Part shown: positions 51,113 through 59,337 of the stretch, in pieces | How the letters are laid out: the number at the start of each line of letters is the position of its first letter | How positions within the stretch are numbered: the stretch's first letter is position 1 | Source of the DNA: CAVOEB01 sp965249645 | GTDB taxonomy: Bacteria > Pseudomonadota > Alphaproteobacteria > UBA828 > JAPUJA01 | Reading direction: 5' to 3' | Assembly (NCBI GenBank): GCA_965249645.1 | Contig: CBDFML010000012.1 | Span: 1,116,001 to 1,180,000 of the forward strand | DNA length: 64,000 bases | The notes under the pieces: model-generated | Databases searched by the model: none | What the model was told of the DNA's origin: nothing | The model's input: only the letters and a program-made list of their open reading frames with translations | Made by a program: the position numbers and the translations under genes

Positions 51113-51882
51113 CAGGAATCCAACGTAAACGTTATATCGCCCGCGGCAATCGCGCGCCGCGAGCCATCGCCAAGCTCGACGATCAACTCGCCGCCCGGCG
51201 CCAGATCGGCGAACCGACCCTCGATCGCCTCGCCTTCCAACTCGACGCGGACCGGCTTGCCTCGTCCCATGGCGCGGGTCAGCCAGGTGTCGCGGACCGG
51301 CTCGAAGCCCTGGCCGACCCAGCATCGCTGCCAGCGATCGAACGCCGCGACCAGAGCACTGAGAAGCTCGCCCGCCGCGGGCACGACGCAGCCCTCCGCG
51401 GCCAGGTCGCTCGCGGCAATCGGCGCCTCGACCTCGGGATGGCTTGTCAAGTTCACACCCACACCTGCGACGATCCAATCAACGGTCCGCTCTCCGATCA
51501 GGGACGATTCAAGCAGGATGCCTGCGACCTTGCATTGGTTCAAGAGCAGGTCGTTCGGCCATTTCACGGCCAATCCGCGCCCGGCGCCCGCCGCCTCGAG
51601 GGCATCGAATGCCGCGAGCGCGGCGATAAACGAATACTGAGCAGCCACGGCCGAAGATGTCTGCGCCGGGCGCACCAGGATCGAACAGTAGAGATTTCCA
51701 GGCGGCGACACCCATTGCCGCGCACGCCGCCCCCGCCCCGCGGTTTGGGAACGCGCCCAGACCACCGTGCCGTCGGGCGCACCCTCTTCCGCCTGACGTT
51801 TGGCCTCGTCGTTGGTGCTGCCAAGCTCGTCGAACGCCGCCAGCCGGTAACCGGGGATCAACGCGGGCCCGTCGCCCACCAC
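51112..51882 (-). CDS. birA: Biotin--[acetyl-CoA-carboxylase] ligase
   Basis: Attaches biotin to carboxylase subunits. 256 residues, catalytic domain and C-terminal SH3-like domain only; no N-terminal DNA-binding domain, so not a repressor. Biotin-binding loop AGRGRRARQWVSPPGNLY, AVKWPNDLLLN, KVAGILLE, IVAGVGVN. Follows nuoN by three bases; nuo-birA-coaX is a conserved alphaproteobacterial block. Confidence 0.95.
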   Translation of the reverse strand: MVGDGPALIPGYRLAAFDELGSTNDEAKRQAEEGAPDGTVVWARSQTAGRGRRARQWVSPPGNLYCSILVRPAQTSSAVAAQYSFIAALAAFDALEAAGAGRGLAVKWPNDLLLNQCKVAGILLESSLIGERTVDWIVAGVGVNLTSHPEVEAPIAASDLAAEGCVVPAAGELLSALVAAFDRWQRCWVGQGFEPVRDTWLTRAMGRGKPVRVELEGEAIEGRFADLAPGGELIVELGDGSRRAIAAGDITFTLDS

Positions 51883-51885
51883 CGC

Positions 51886-53334
51886 CTACCGGAACAACGC
51901 CGCGGCGGCCGCTTCCGCCCCGGCCAGAAGCGGGGCCGGATAGGCAAAGAAAAACATCGTAAAGATTGCGGTTGCCGCGAGCACAAGCAAAAGCTCGCGC
52001 CCGACCGGCCGGTCGAAAGGTTCGGCAGCCTCGTCGAAATACATCACCTTGACGATCCGGATGTAATAGAACGCGCCCACCACACTCGTCAGCACGCCGA
52101 TCACCGCGAGCCCGATCAGGCCGGATTCGATCGCGGCCAGAAAGACGTACAATTTTCCGAAGAAACCGGCCAACGGCGGAATGCCGGCCATCGAGAACAT
52201 GAAGATCAGCAACGCCAACGCCATTAACGGGTTGCTCTTCGACAGTCCCGCGAGATCGTCGATCTGCTCGATCATCCGGTCCTTGCGCCGCATGGCGAGG
52301 ATGCAGGCAAAGGTGCCCAGGGTCATCATCATATAAATCGCCATATAGACGATGACGCCGCGCACGCCGTCGGCGGTGCCCGTGGCCAAACCCACGAGGG
52401 CGTAGCCCACATGGGCGATCGATGAATAGGCCATCAGCCGCTTGATGTTCCTCTGGCCGATGGCGGCGAAGGCGCCCAGCGCCATCGACATGATCGAGAT
52501 CGCGATGATGATCTGCTGCCAGTCACCGATCAGTTCATGCATCGGTCCCATCAGCACGCGCAGCAGCAAGGCGATCGCCGCAATCTTGGGTGCGGCGGCG
52601 AAGAACGCCGTGACCGGTGTCGGCGCACCTTCGTAGACGTCGGGCGTCCACATGTGGAATGGCACGGCAGAGACCTTGAAGGCCAGCCCCGCGAGCAGGA
52701 ACACCGAACCGACCAGAACTCCGATTGAGCGTTCGCCCCCGTGGAACACCGTGGCCAACCCCTCGAAACTTGTGGTTCCCGTAAAGCCGTAGATCAGCGA
52801 GCAGCCATAGAGCAACAGGCCCGACGAGAGTGCGCCCAGGACGAAATACTTCAGGCCCGCTTCCGTCGAGCGTACCGAATCTCGCTTGAATGCCGCGATC
52901 ACATAAAGTGACAGGCTCTGCAATTCGAGGCCGACATAGAGCGCAATCAGGTCGTTGGCCGAAACCATCATCAGCATGCCGAGCGTGGCGAAGACGACGA
53001 GAATCGGGAACTCGAAGCGCGCCATCCCCTCGCGACGCATGTAGGGCATCGACATGACCAGCGTCGCAGCGCCACCGACGAGGACAACCGTCTTCATGAA
53101 CACCGCGAAGAGATCGGTAATGAACATCCCCTCGAACGTGACGCGGGTCTCGAATGACGAGGACAGCACCATGGCAAGCGTGACGGCAAAGGCGCCGACG
53201 GCCAGCCAGTTGACGAGGCCGGCTGCGCGTCGTCCCGAGTAGGTGCCGACCATCAGCAGCACGAGCGCGACGCCGCACAGAAACAGCTCGGGCAATGCCG
53301 GCAGAAATGCGGGAAGGGTCGTTGCGGTGTCCAT
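51886..53334 (-). CDS. nuoN: NADH-quinone oxidoreductase subunit N
   Basis: Antiporter-like proton-pumping membrane subunit of respiratory complex I. 482 residues with 14 or so membrane helices. Conserved Lys/Glu positions lie in LQSLSLYVIAAFKRDS, the FKVSAVPFHMWTPDVYEGAPT block (the family signature with essential Lys and His), NIKRLMAYSSIAHVGYAL and the MFSMAGIPPLAGFFGKLY end region. Last of the nuo genes; birA starts three bases downstream. Confidence 0.97.
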   Translation of the reverse strand: MDTATTLPAFLPALPELFLCGVALVLLMVGTYSGRRAAGLVNWLAVGAFAVTLAMVLSSSFETRVTFEGMFITDLFAVFMKTVVLVGGAATLVMSMPYMRREGMARFEFPILVVFATLGMLMMVSANDLIALYVGLELQSLSLYVIAAFKRDSVRSTEAGLKYFVLGALSSGLLLYGCSLIYGFTGTTSFEGLATVFHGGERSIGVLVGSVFLLAGLAFKVSAVPFHMWTPDVYEGAPTPVTAFFAAAPKIAAIALLLRVLMGPMHELIGDWQQIIIAISIMSMALGAFAAIGQRNIKRLMAYSSIAHVGYALVGLATGTADGVRGVIVYMAIYMMMTLGTFACILAMRRKDRMIEQIDDLAGLSKSNPLMALALLIFMFSMAGIPPLAGFFGKLYVFLAAIESGLIGLAVIGVLTSVVGAFYYIRIVKVMYFDEAAEPFDRPVGRELLLVLAATAIFTMFFFAYPAPLLAGAEAAAAALFR

Positions 53335-53349
53335 TCTCGTCCCTCTCCT

Positions 53350-54864
53350 CTACGGCCCGGCAATCTGCACGGCGTCGGTCAACGGCACCTTGGCGTGCTG
53401 CACCTGCTCCATGAGATGCGCCACCGAGACGTGAATCACGTCGAGAAACGGCTCGGGCCAGAGCCCCATGAGCATCGCCAGCGCAACGAGCGGTGCGAAC
53501 ATCGCGACCTCGCGCGAATTGAGATCGGCGATCGACTTGAGTTCCTCCTTGGTCAGTGCACCGAAGATTACCCGACGGTAGAGCCAGAGCATGTAGGCCG
53601 CACCCAGGATGATGCCGATCATCGCCAGCCCCGCGACCCAGCTGTTGACCTGGAAAGCGCCGACGAAAACCAGGAACTCGCCGACGAACCCGCTCGTGCC
53701 CGGCAGGCCCACGGCTGCGAGGGTGAACACCATCATCACGAGGGCATATTTCGGCATGCGGTGAACCAGCCCGCCGTAGCTTTCGATCAGCCGGCTGTGC
53801 ATGCGGTCGTAGACGACGCCCACGCAGAGGAACAGGGCAGCGGAAACAATACCGTGGCTGATCATCTGGATGATGCCGCCTTCGAGCCCCTGGCGCGTGA
53901 AGGTAAATATGCCGATGGTCACGAAGCCCATATGAGCGACCGATGAATAGGCGATCAGCTTCTTCATGTCGTCCTGCATCAACGCGACGAAGGAGGTGTA
54001 GATGACCGCAACGAGGCTGAGTGAAAAGACGAAGGGTGCGAAGAATTCGCTGGCGTCGGGCAGCATGGGCAGCGAAAACCGCAGGAAGCCGTAGCCGCCC
54101 AGTTTAAGCAGGATACCCGCCAGAATTACCGAGCCCGCCGTCGGCGCCTCGACATGGGCATCGGGCAACCAGGTGTGGAACGGCCACATCGGCACCTTGA
54201 CCGCGAACGAGCAAAACAGTGCCAGCCAAATCCAAAGCTGAATGCCGTAGCCGAAGTTGTGCGCTACGGCCGTGGGAATATCGGTCGTGCCCGTGGTGAA
54301 ATAGATAGTCAGGATCGCGAGCAGAAAGAGCACCGCGCCCAGCATGGTGTAGAGAAAGAACTTGAACGCCGCATAGACCCGACGTGGCCCGCCCCACACG
54401 CCGATGATGATGAACATCGGGATCAGCATGCCCTCGAAGAAGATGTAGAACATCACGAAATCGAGGGCGCAGAAGGCGCCGACCACCAGGATCTCGAGCA
54501 CGAGGAACGCGATCATGAATTCGCGCACCCGGCTCTTAATTGCCTGCCAGCTCGCGAGCACGCAGATCGGCGTGAGGAAGGTAGTCAGGATCACGAAAAA
54601 GATCGAAATGCCGTCGATGCCCAGGTGATAGCTGATATTGTGCTCGGACACCCAGGGGATGTTTTCGACGAATTGGTATTCGTGGGTCGTCTTGTCGAAG
54701 AAGACCCAAAGCAGCAGCGAGAGCCCGAAGGTGACCAGCGACGTCCACAGCGCGACATAACGCGAGTTGCGCGCGACGGTCTCTTCCGAGCCGCGCACGA
54801 GGAACAGGAAGACCGCGCCTAGCAGGGGCAAAAAGATGACAGTCGAGAGAATTGGCCAGCTCAT
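53350..54864 (-). CDS. nuoM: NADH-quinone oxidoreductase subunit M
   Basis: 504 residues, second antiporter-like subunit (about 14 helices). Signature VKVPMWPFHTWLPDAHVEAP, MKKLIAYSSVAHMGFVTIG, GISIFFVILTTFL and the terminal WPEPFLDVIHVSVAHLMEQ. Conserved Lys and Glu in the membrane axis are in the expected regions. Lies seven bases after nuoL and 15 before nuoN. Confidence 0.97.
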   Translation of the reverse strand: MSWPILSTVIFLPLLGAVFLFLVRGSEETVARNSRYVALWTSLVTFGLSLLLWVFFDKTTHEYQFVENIPWVSEHNISYHLGIDGISIFFVILTTFLTPICVLASWQAIKSRVREFMIAFLVLEILVVGAFCALDFVMFYIFFEGMLIPMFIIIGVWGGPRRVYAAFKFFLYTMLGAVLFLLAILTIYFTTGTTDIPTAVAHNFGYGIQLWIWLALFCSFAVKVPMWPFHTWLPDAHVEAPTAGSVILAGILLKLGGYGFLRFSLPMLPDASEFFAPFVFSLSLVAVIYTSFVALMQDDMKKLIAYSSVAHMGFVTIGIFTFTRQGLEGGIIQMISHGIVSAALFLCVGVVYDRMHSRLIESYGGLVHRMPKYALVMMVFTLAAVGLPGTSGFVGEFLVFVGAFQVNSWVAGLAMIGIILGAAYMLWLYRRVIFGALTKEELKSIADLNSREVAMFAPLVALAMLMGLWPEPFLDVIHVSVAHLMEQVQHAKVPLTDAVQIAGP

Positions 54865-54871
54865 CCCTGCC

Positions 54872-56809
54872 TCAGTTCAGCCCGCTGACGAGATACCAGG
54901 TCACGAACGCGGCAACCCCGATCAGCATCGCGAAGGCGTAGTGGTAGAGATAGCCGCTCTGCAACCGGCTCGCCCGGCGTGCCACTGCCAACACGGCGTT
55001 GGCGATTCCGTCCGGCCCGATGCCGTCGATAATCGCCCCGTCGCCGCTTTTCCACAGGCCGCGGCCGATAAATTTGCTGCTGCGCACGAAGACGAAATCG
55101 TAGAACTCGTCGAAATACCACTTGTTGTAGAGGAACAGGTAAATCGGGCGCATGCGCTCCGCGACCCGCGCCGGCAATTCCGGCATGCCCAGATAGGCGA
55201 GATAGGCCAGCACGATACCGAGCACCGCCACGACGGTGGGCAACGCCTTGACCCAGAACGGCACGTGATGGGCCGCCTCCAGCGCCTCGTGCCTGGGTAA
55301 GACGAAGATGGCATCGCCCCAGAAGTGCGAATGAGGATCGACCATGACGAGCAGCAGGTAGCCCGAGAAAATCGCGCCCACCGCGAGGAAGATCAGCGGA
55401 ATCGTCATCACCGGTGGAGATTCGTGGACATGGGCCATCACCTTCTCGTCGGCCCGGGGCTTGCCGTGGAAGGTCATTATGAGCAGCCGCCAGGAATAGA
55501 ATGCGGTGAGAAACGCAGCGGCGACACCCATGATGAAGGCGAAGGTGCCAACCGCCGATTGGTCGGCCCAGGCGCTTTCGATGATAATGTCCTTGGAAAA
55601 GAAGCCCGAGAAGAACGGCACGCCGCCCAGCGCCAGCGAGCCCACCCACATGAGCGCGTAGGTCAGCGGAATCGCTTTCCAGATGCCGCCCATCTTGTGC
55701 ATGTCCTGCTCGTCCGACATGGCATGGATCACCGAGCCCGCGCCGAGAAACAGCAACGCCTTGAAGAAAGCATGGGTGGTCAGGTGGAATATGCCCGCCT
55801 CGTAGGCCGAGACTCCGCAGGCGAAGAACATGTAGCCGAGCTGGCTGCAGGTCGAATAGGCGATCACCCGCTTGATGTCGTTTTGAGTGATCGCAATGGT
55901 TGCTGCGAAGATGCAGGTGGTTCCGCCCACAATGGTCACCATCGCCAGCGCCGTATCGGAATACTCGAACAACGGTGAGCAGCGCGCGACCATGAAGACC
56001 CCCGCGGTCACCATGGTGGCGGCATGGATCAGCGCCGAAACCGGGGTTGGGCCCTCCATGGCGTCGGGCAGCCAGGTGTGCAACCCGATCTGCGCCGATT
56101 TGCCCATCGCGCCGATGAACAGGAGGATGCAAATCACCGTCAGGGTATCGAGCTGCATGCTCAGGAAGTTGATCGAGTGGTCGATCATCGAGGCCGCCGC
56201 CGCGAAGACCGCATCGAAGGCCACGGTATCGAAGACCAGGAAGATCGCGAGGATGCCCAGCCCGAAGCCGAAATCGCCGACCCGGTTCACCAGGAAGGCC
56301 TTGATCGCCGCCGCGTTCGCCGAGGGCTTGTGATACCAGAAGCCGATCAGCAGGTAGGAGACGAGCCCGACCCCTTCCCAGCCGAAATAGAGCTGGACGA
56401 AGTTGTTCGAGGTAACCAGCGCGAGCATGAAAAAGGTGAACAGCGAGAGATACGCCATGAAGCGCGGGATCGAGGTATCGCGCGCCATGTAGCCCACCGA
56501 ATAGACGTGGATCAGGAACGAAACCACGCTCACCATCCCGACCATCACGCCCGAGAGCGCATCGAGCCGGATGCCCCAGTCGATATGAAAGCTCTCGGAG
56601 GAAAACCAGGTAAACAGGCGCAGATACTCGACCTCGCCGTGCAGGGCGATCAGCACGAAGACGATAGCACCGGTCACCGCCGCGCCGCCCATGAAGAGGC
56701 AGGCGACGATCTGTGAGCCCCGGTCGCCGAGCAACGTTCGGCCCAGGAAGCCGACGATGATCGCGCCGATCAGCGGCAGAAAGACGGGCGCCGCATAAAG
56801 CAGGTCCAC
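54872..56809 (-). CDS. nuoL: NADH-quinone oxidoreductase subunit L
   Basis: 645 residues, the largest antiporter-like subunit with the long lateral helix at its C-terminus. Signature GKSAQIGLHTWLPDAMEGPT, IKRVIAYSTCSQLGYMFFA, YFGWEGVGLVSYLLIGFWY and the C-terminal region YNKWYFDEFYDFVFV typical of NuoL. The last helix (FAMLIGVAAFVTWYLVSGLN) anchors the lateral arm. Six bases after nuoK. Confidence 0.97.
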   Translation of the reverse strand: MDLLYAAPVFLPLIGAIIVGFLGRTLLGDRGSQIVACLFMGGAAVTGAIVFVLIALHGEVEYLRLFTWFSSESFHIDWGIRLDALSGVMVGMVSVVSFLIHVYSVGYMARDTSIPRFMAYLSLFTFFMLALVTSNNFVQLYFGWEGVGLVSYLLIGFWYHKPSANAAAIKAFLVNRVGDFGFGLGILAIFLVFDTVAFDAVFAAAASMIDHSINFLSMQLDTLTVICILLFIGAMGKSAQIGLHTWLPDAMEGPTPVSALIHAATMVTAGVFMVARCSPLFEYSDTALAMVTIVGGTTCIFAATIAITQNDIKRVIAYSTCSQLGYMFFACGVSAYEAGIFHLTTHAFFKALLFLGAGSVIHAMSDEQDMHKMGGIWKAIPLTYALMWVGSLALGGVPFFSGFFSKDIIIESAWADQSAVGTFAFIMGVAAAFLTAFYSWRLLIMTFHGKPRADEKVMAHVHESPPVMTIPLIFLAVGAIFSGYLLLVMVDPHSHFWGDAIFVLPRHEALEAAHHVPFWVKALPTVVAVLGIVLAYLAYLGMPELPARVAERMRPIYLFLYNKWYFDEFYDFVFVRSSKFIGRGLWKSGDGAIIDGIGPDGIANAVLAVARRASRLQSGYLYHYAFAMLIGVAAFVTWYLVSGLN

Positions 56810-56815
56810 GGCGGA

Positions 56816-57127
56816 TCAGCCCTTCATTACGTTGACGTCTTCGACCGCGATGCTCCGCCGGTTGCGGAAATAGCAGACGAGAATGGCAAGGCCGATGGCG
56901 GCCTCGGCCGCCGCGACGGTGAGCACGAAGATGGCGAAGATCTGTCCGACCAAGTCTTGCAGATGGGTCGAGAAAGCGACCAGGTTGATGTTGACCGCCA
57001 GCAGCATCAGCTCGATCGACATCAGGATGACGATGATGTTCTTGCGGTTCACGAAAATGCCGAACACGCCGATGGTGAACAGGATCGCCGCGACCGTCAG
57101 GTAATGCCCGAGTCCGATTTCCATCAC
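56816..57127 (-). CDS. nuoK: NADH-quinone oxidoreductase subunit K
   Basis: 103 residues, three membrane helices. Conserved acidic residues in IVILMSIELMLLAVNINLV (Glu) and AAAEAAIGLAILVCYFRNR (Glu), part of the E-channel. ATG at 57125-57127 overlaps the nuoJ stop by four bases. Third helix followed by ...VNVMKG end. Confidence 0.97.
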   Translation of the reverse strand: MMEIGLGHYLTVAAILFTIGVFGIFVNRKNIIVILMSIELMLLAVNINLVAFSTHLQDLVGQIFAIFVLTVAAAEAAIGLAILVCYFRNRRSIAVEDVNVMKG

Positions 57128-57738
57128 ACACCCTCCCCCGGCTTGACGTCCTTGAGCTCGACCGAGTCCTCGACCTGGCGTCCGACCTGCTCGCCGATCT
57201 TCTGCCGGCGCACGCCCTCGCGCCGGCGGTGGGTCAGCACGATCGCGCCGATCATGGCGACCAGCAGCACCACGCCCACGGCTTCGAAGAGGTAGACGTA
57301 TTTCGTGTACAGCAGGTTGCCGATCGCCTCGGTATTGGTGGTGTCCTGCAGCGCGGGCGTCGGCGCCGCCAGCGGCGCCGCGGGTTCAAGATTGAGCACC
57401 CCGCTGCCCAGCACGAAGGCCAGCTCAACCACGAGGATCAGCCCGACCACCGCGCCGATGGGCATGTATTTCGTGAAGCCCGCCCGGAATTCGGCGTAAT
57501 CGACGTCGAGCATCATCACCACGAACAGGAACAGCACGGCGACCGCGCCGACATAGACGATGACCAGGATGAAGGCGATGAACTCGGCCCCCATCAGCAC
57601 GAACAAGCCGGCGGAATTGAAGAAGGCGAGAATCAGGAACAGCACCGAATGCACGGGATTGCGCGAAGAGACGACCATAATGGCCGACGCCACGGTCACG
57701 CAGGCGAACAGATAGAAGACGATGGTCTCTATGATCAT
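57124..57738 (-). CDS. nuoJ: NADH-quinone oxidoreductase subunit J
   Basis: 204 residues, five membrane helices. Conserved NPVHSVLFLILAFFNSAGLF and IVYVGAVAVLFLFVVMML (with the Gly/Tyr of the pi-bulge helix, YVGAVAVLFLFV). C-terminal cytosolic tail RRREGVRRQKIGEQVGRQ. Overlaps nuoK by four bases; 52 bases after nuoI. Confidence 0.96.
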   Translation of the reverse strand: MIIETIVFYLFACVTVASAIMVVSSRNPVHSVLFLILAFFNSAGLFVLMGAEFIAFILVIVYVGAVAVLFLFVVMMLDVDYAEFRAGFTKYMPIGAVVGLILVVELAFVLGSGVLNLEPAAPLAAPTPALQDTTNTEAIGNLLYTKYVYLFEAVGVVLLVAMIGAIVLTHRRREGVRRQKIGEQVGRQVEDSVELKDVKPGEGV

Positions 57739-57790
57739 CCCGTCATCCGCCCGGCGTTACGCCGGTCATCTCCCCGGTTCACGGGCCCCG

Positions 57791-58279
57791 TCACCGGTAC
57801 GGCGCGTCGGCTTCCAGCCGCGCAGCCAGCTCGCTTTCCCAGCGGTCGCCGTTGGCGAGCAGGCGCTCCTTGTTGTAGAGCAGTTCTTCGCGGGTCTCGG
57901 TCGCGAACTCGAAATTCGGCCCCTCGACGATGGCGTCCACCGGGCAGGCTTCTTCGCAGAAGCCGCAATAGATGCACTTGACCATGTCGATGTCGTAACG
58001 CGTCGCCCGGCGGCTGCCGTCGTCGCGCGGCTCGGCCTCGATGGTGATCGCCTGAGCCGGGCAGATCGCCTCGCACAGCTTGCAGGCGATGCAGCGCTCC
58101 TCGCCGTTGGGATAACGGCGCAGCGCGTGCTCGCCGCGAAAGCGCGGGCTGAGCGGCCCCTTCTCGTAGGGATAGTTCAGCGTGTATTTGCCCTTGAAGA
58201 AATATTTGAGTGTCAGCGCCATGCCCGAAGCGAGTTCGGCCAGCAGCAGCGACTTGGCGGTGCGTCCAATGAACGACAT
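57791..58279 (-). CDS. nuoI: NADH-quinone oxidoreductase subunit I
   Basis: 162 residues, peripheral subunit with two 4Fe-4S clusters (N6a, N6b). Cluster motifs CIACKLCEAICPAQAITIEA and CIYCGFCEEACPVDAIVEGP. Start MSFIGRTAKSLLLAELASG with an amphipathic helix anchoring it at the membrane. GRHALRRYPNGEERC precedes the first cluster, normal for the family. 41 bases separate it from nuoH. Confidence 0.97.
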   Translation of the reverse strand: MSFIGRTAKSLLLAELASGMALTLKYFFKGKYTLNYPYEKGPLSPRFRGEHALRRYPNGEERCIACKLCEAICPAQAITIEAEPRDDGSRRATRYDIDMVKCIYCGFCEEACPVDAIVEGPNFEFATETREELLYNKERLLANGDRWESELAARLEADAPYR

Positions 58280-58320
58280 GGCTCAACAGCCCTCCCGGGG
58301 CGAGTGTGGGATTTCACGCC

Positions 58321-59337
58321 TCATGCGGGCACCCATCCGAACAGGTGCAGTGCACCGGCGGTCAACGCCACCCAGAACAGCGAGGCAGGCAGAAACACCT
58401 TCCAGCCCAGCCGCATCAACTGGTCGTAGCGGTAGCGCGGGAAGGTTGCGCGTACCCACAGGAAAACGAAGAGCAAGGCGCATATCTTGATCGCGAACCA
58501 CACGATGCCGGGCAGCCAGGTAAACGGTTCGACGTCGAACGGCGGCAGCCATCCGCCCAGGAACAGCACGGTGGTCATGCCGCTCATCAGAATCATGTTC
58601 GCGTATTCGCCGAGAAAGAACAGCGCGAAGCCCATCGCGGAATATTCGACGTTGTAGCCCGCCACCAGCTCGGCTTCCGCCTCGGGCAGGTCGAACGGCG
58701 CGCGGTTAGTCTCGGCCAGTGTCGAGATGAAAAAGATCACGAACATCGGGAACAGCGGGATGAAGAACCACAGCCCCTTCTGGGCGAGCACGACGTCCGT
58801 CAGGTTGAGCGAGCCCACGCATAGCAGCACACTGATCAGCACGAAGCCCATGGAGACTTCGTACGAGACCATCTGCGCCGCCGATCGCAGCGCGCCCATG
58901 AATGCGTATTTCGAGTTGCTCGCCCAGCCCGCCATGATGATGCCGTACACGCCAAGCGAGGAGATCGCGAACAGGTAGAGCACGCCGACATTGATGTCAG
59001 CCAGAACCCAGCCCTCGTCGAACGGGATTACCGCCCAGGCGATCAGCGCCAGGGTGAAGGTCAGCACCGGTGCCAGCAGGAAGACGACACGGTTCGCTCC
59101 GCTCGGAATCACCGTCTCCTTGAACAGCAGCTTGACCGCATCGGCAATCGGCTGGAGCAGTCCGAAGGGGCCCACCACGTTGGGCCCTTTACGGAGCTGC
59201 ATCGCCGCGATGACCTTGCGCTCGGCGTAGGTCAGATACGCGACGAGCCCCAGGATCGGCACCATGATGAGGCCGATCCAGCCGACGATTTCGAGCGTCG
59301 GCAGCGCGTAGCCGTGCCAGAAGCCCAGGCTATCCAT
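58321..59337 (-). CDS. nuoH: NADH-quinone oxidoreductase subunit H
   Basis: 338 residues, eight membrane helices, forms the quinone chamber. Hallmarks: YAERKVIAAMQLRKGPNVVGPFG-type region (ERKVIAAMQLRKGPNVVG), PIADAVKLLFKE, ETNRAPFDLPEAEAELVAGY and LWVRATFPRYRYDQLMRLGW. Starts eight bases before the nuoG stop (overlap). Confidence 0.97.
   Translation of the reverse strand: MDSLGFWHGYALPTLEIVGWIGLIMVPILGLVAYLTYAERKVIAAMQLRKGPNVVGPFGLLQPIADAVKLLFKETVIPSGANRVVFLLAPVLTFTLALIAWAVIPFDEGWVLADINVGVLYLFAISSLGVYGIIMAGWASNSKYAFMGALRSAAQMVSYEVSMGFVLISVLLCVGSLNLTDVVLAQKGLWFFIPLFPMFVIFFISTLAETNRAPFDLPEAEAELVAGYNVEYSAMGFALFFLGEYANMILMSGMTTVLFLGGWLPPFDVEPFTWLPGIVWFAIKICALLFVFLWVRATFPRYRYDQLMRLGWKVFLPASLFWVALTAGALHLFGWVPA

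Noticed and set aside
54861..57131. 756-codon frame on the same strand as nuoL
   Set aside because: It is a frame-shifted shadow of nuoL and nuoK, Arg-rich and without motifs, while nuoL and nuoK have all expected signatures.
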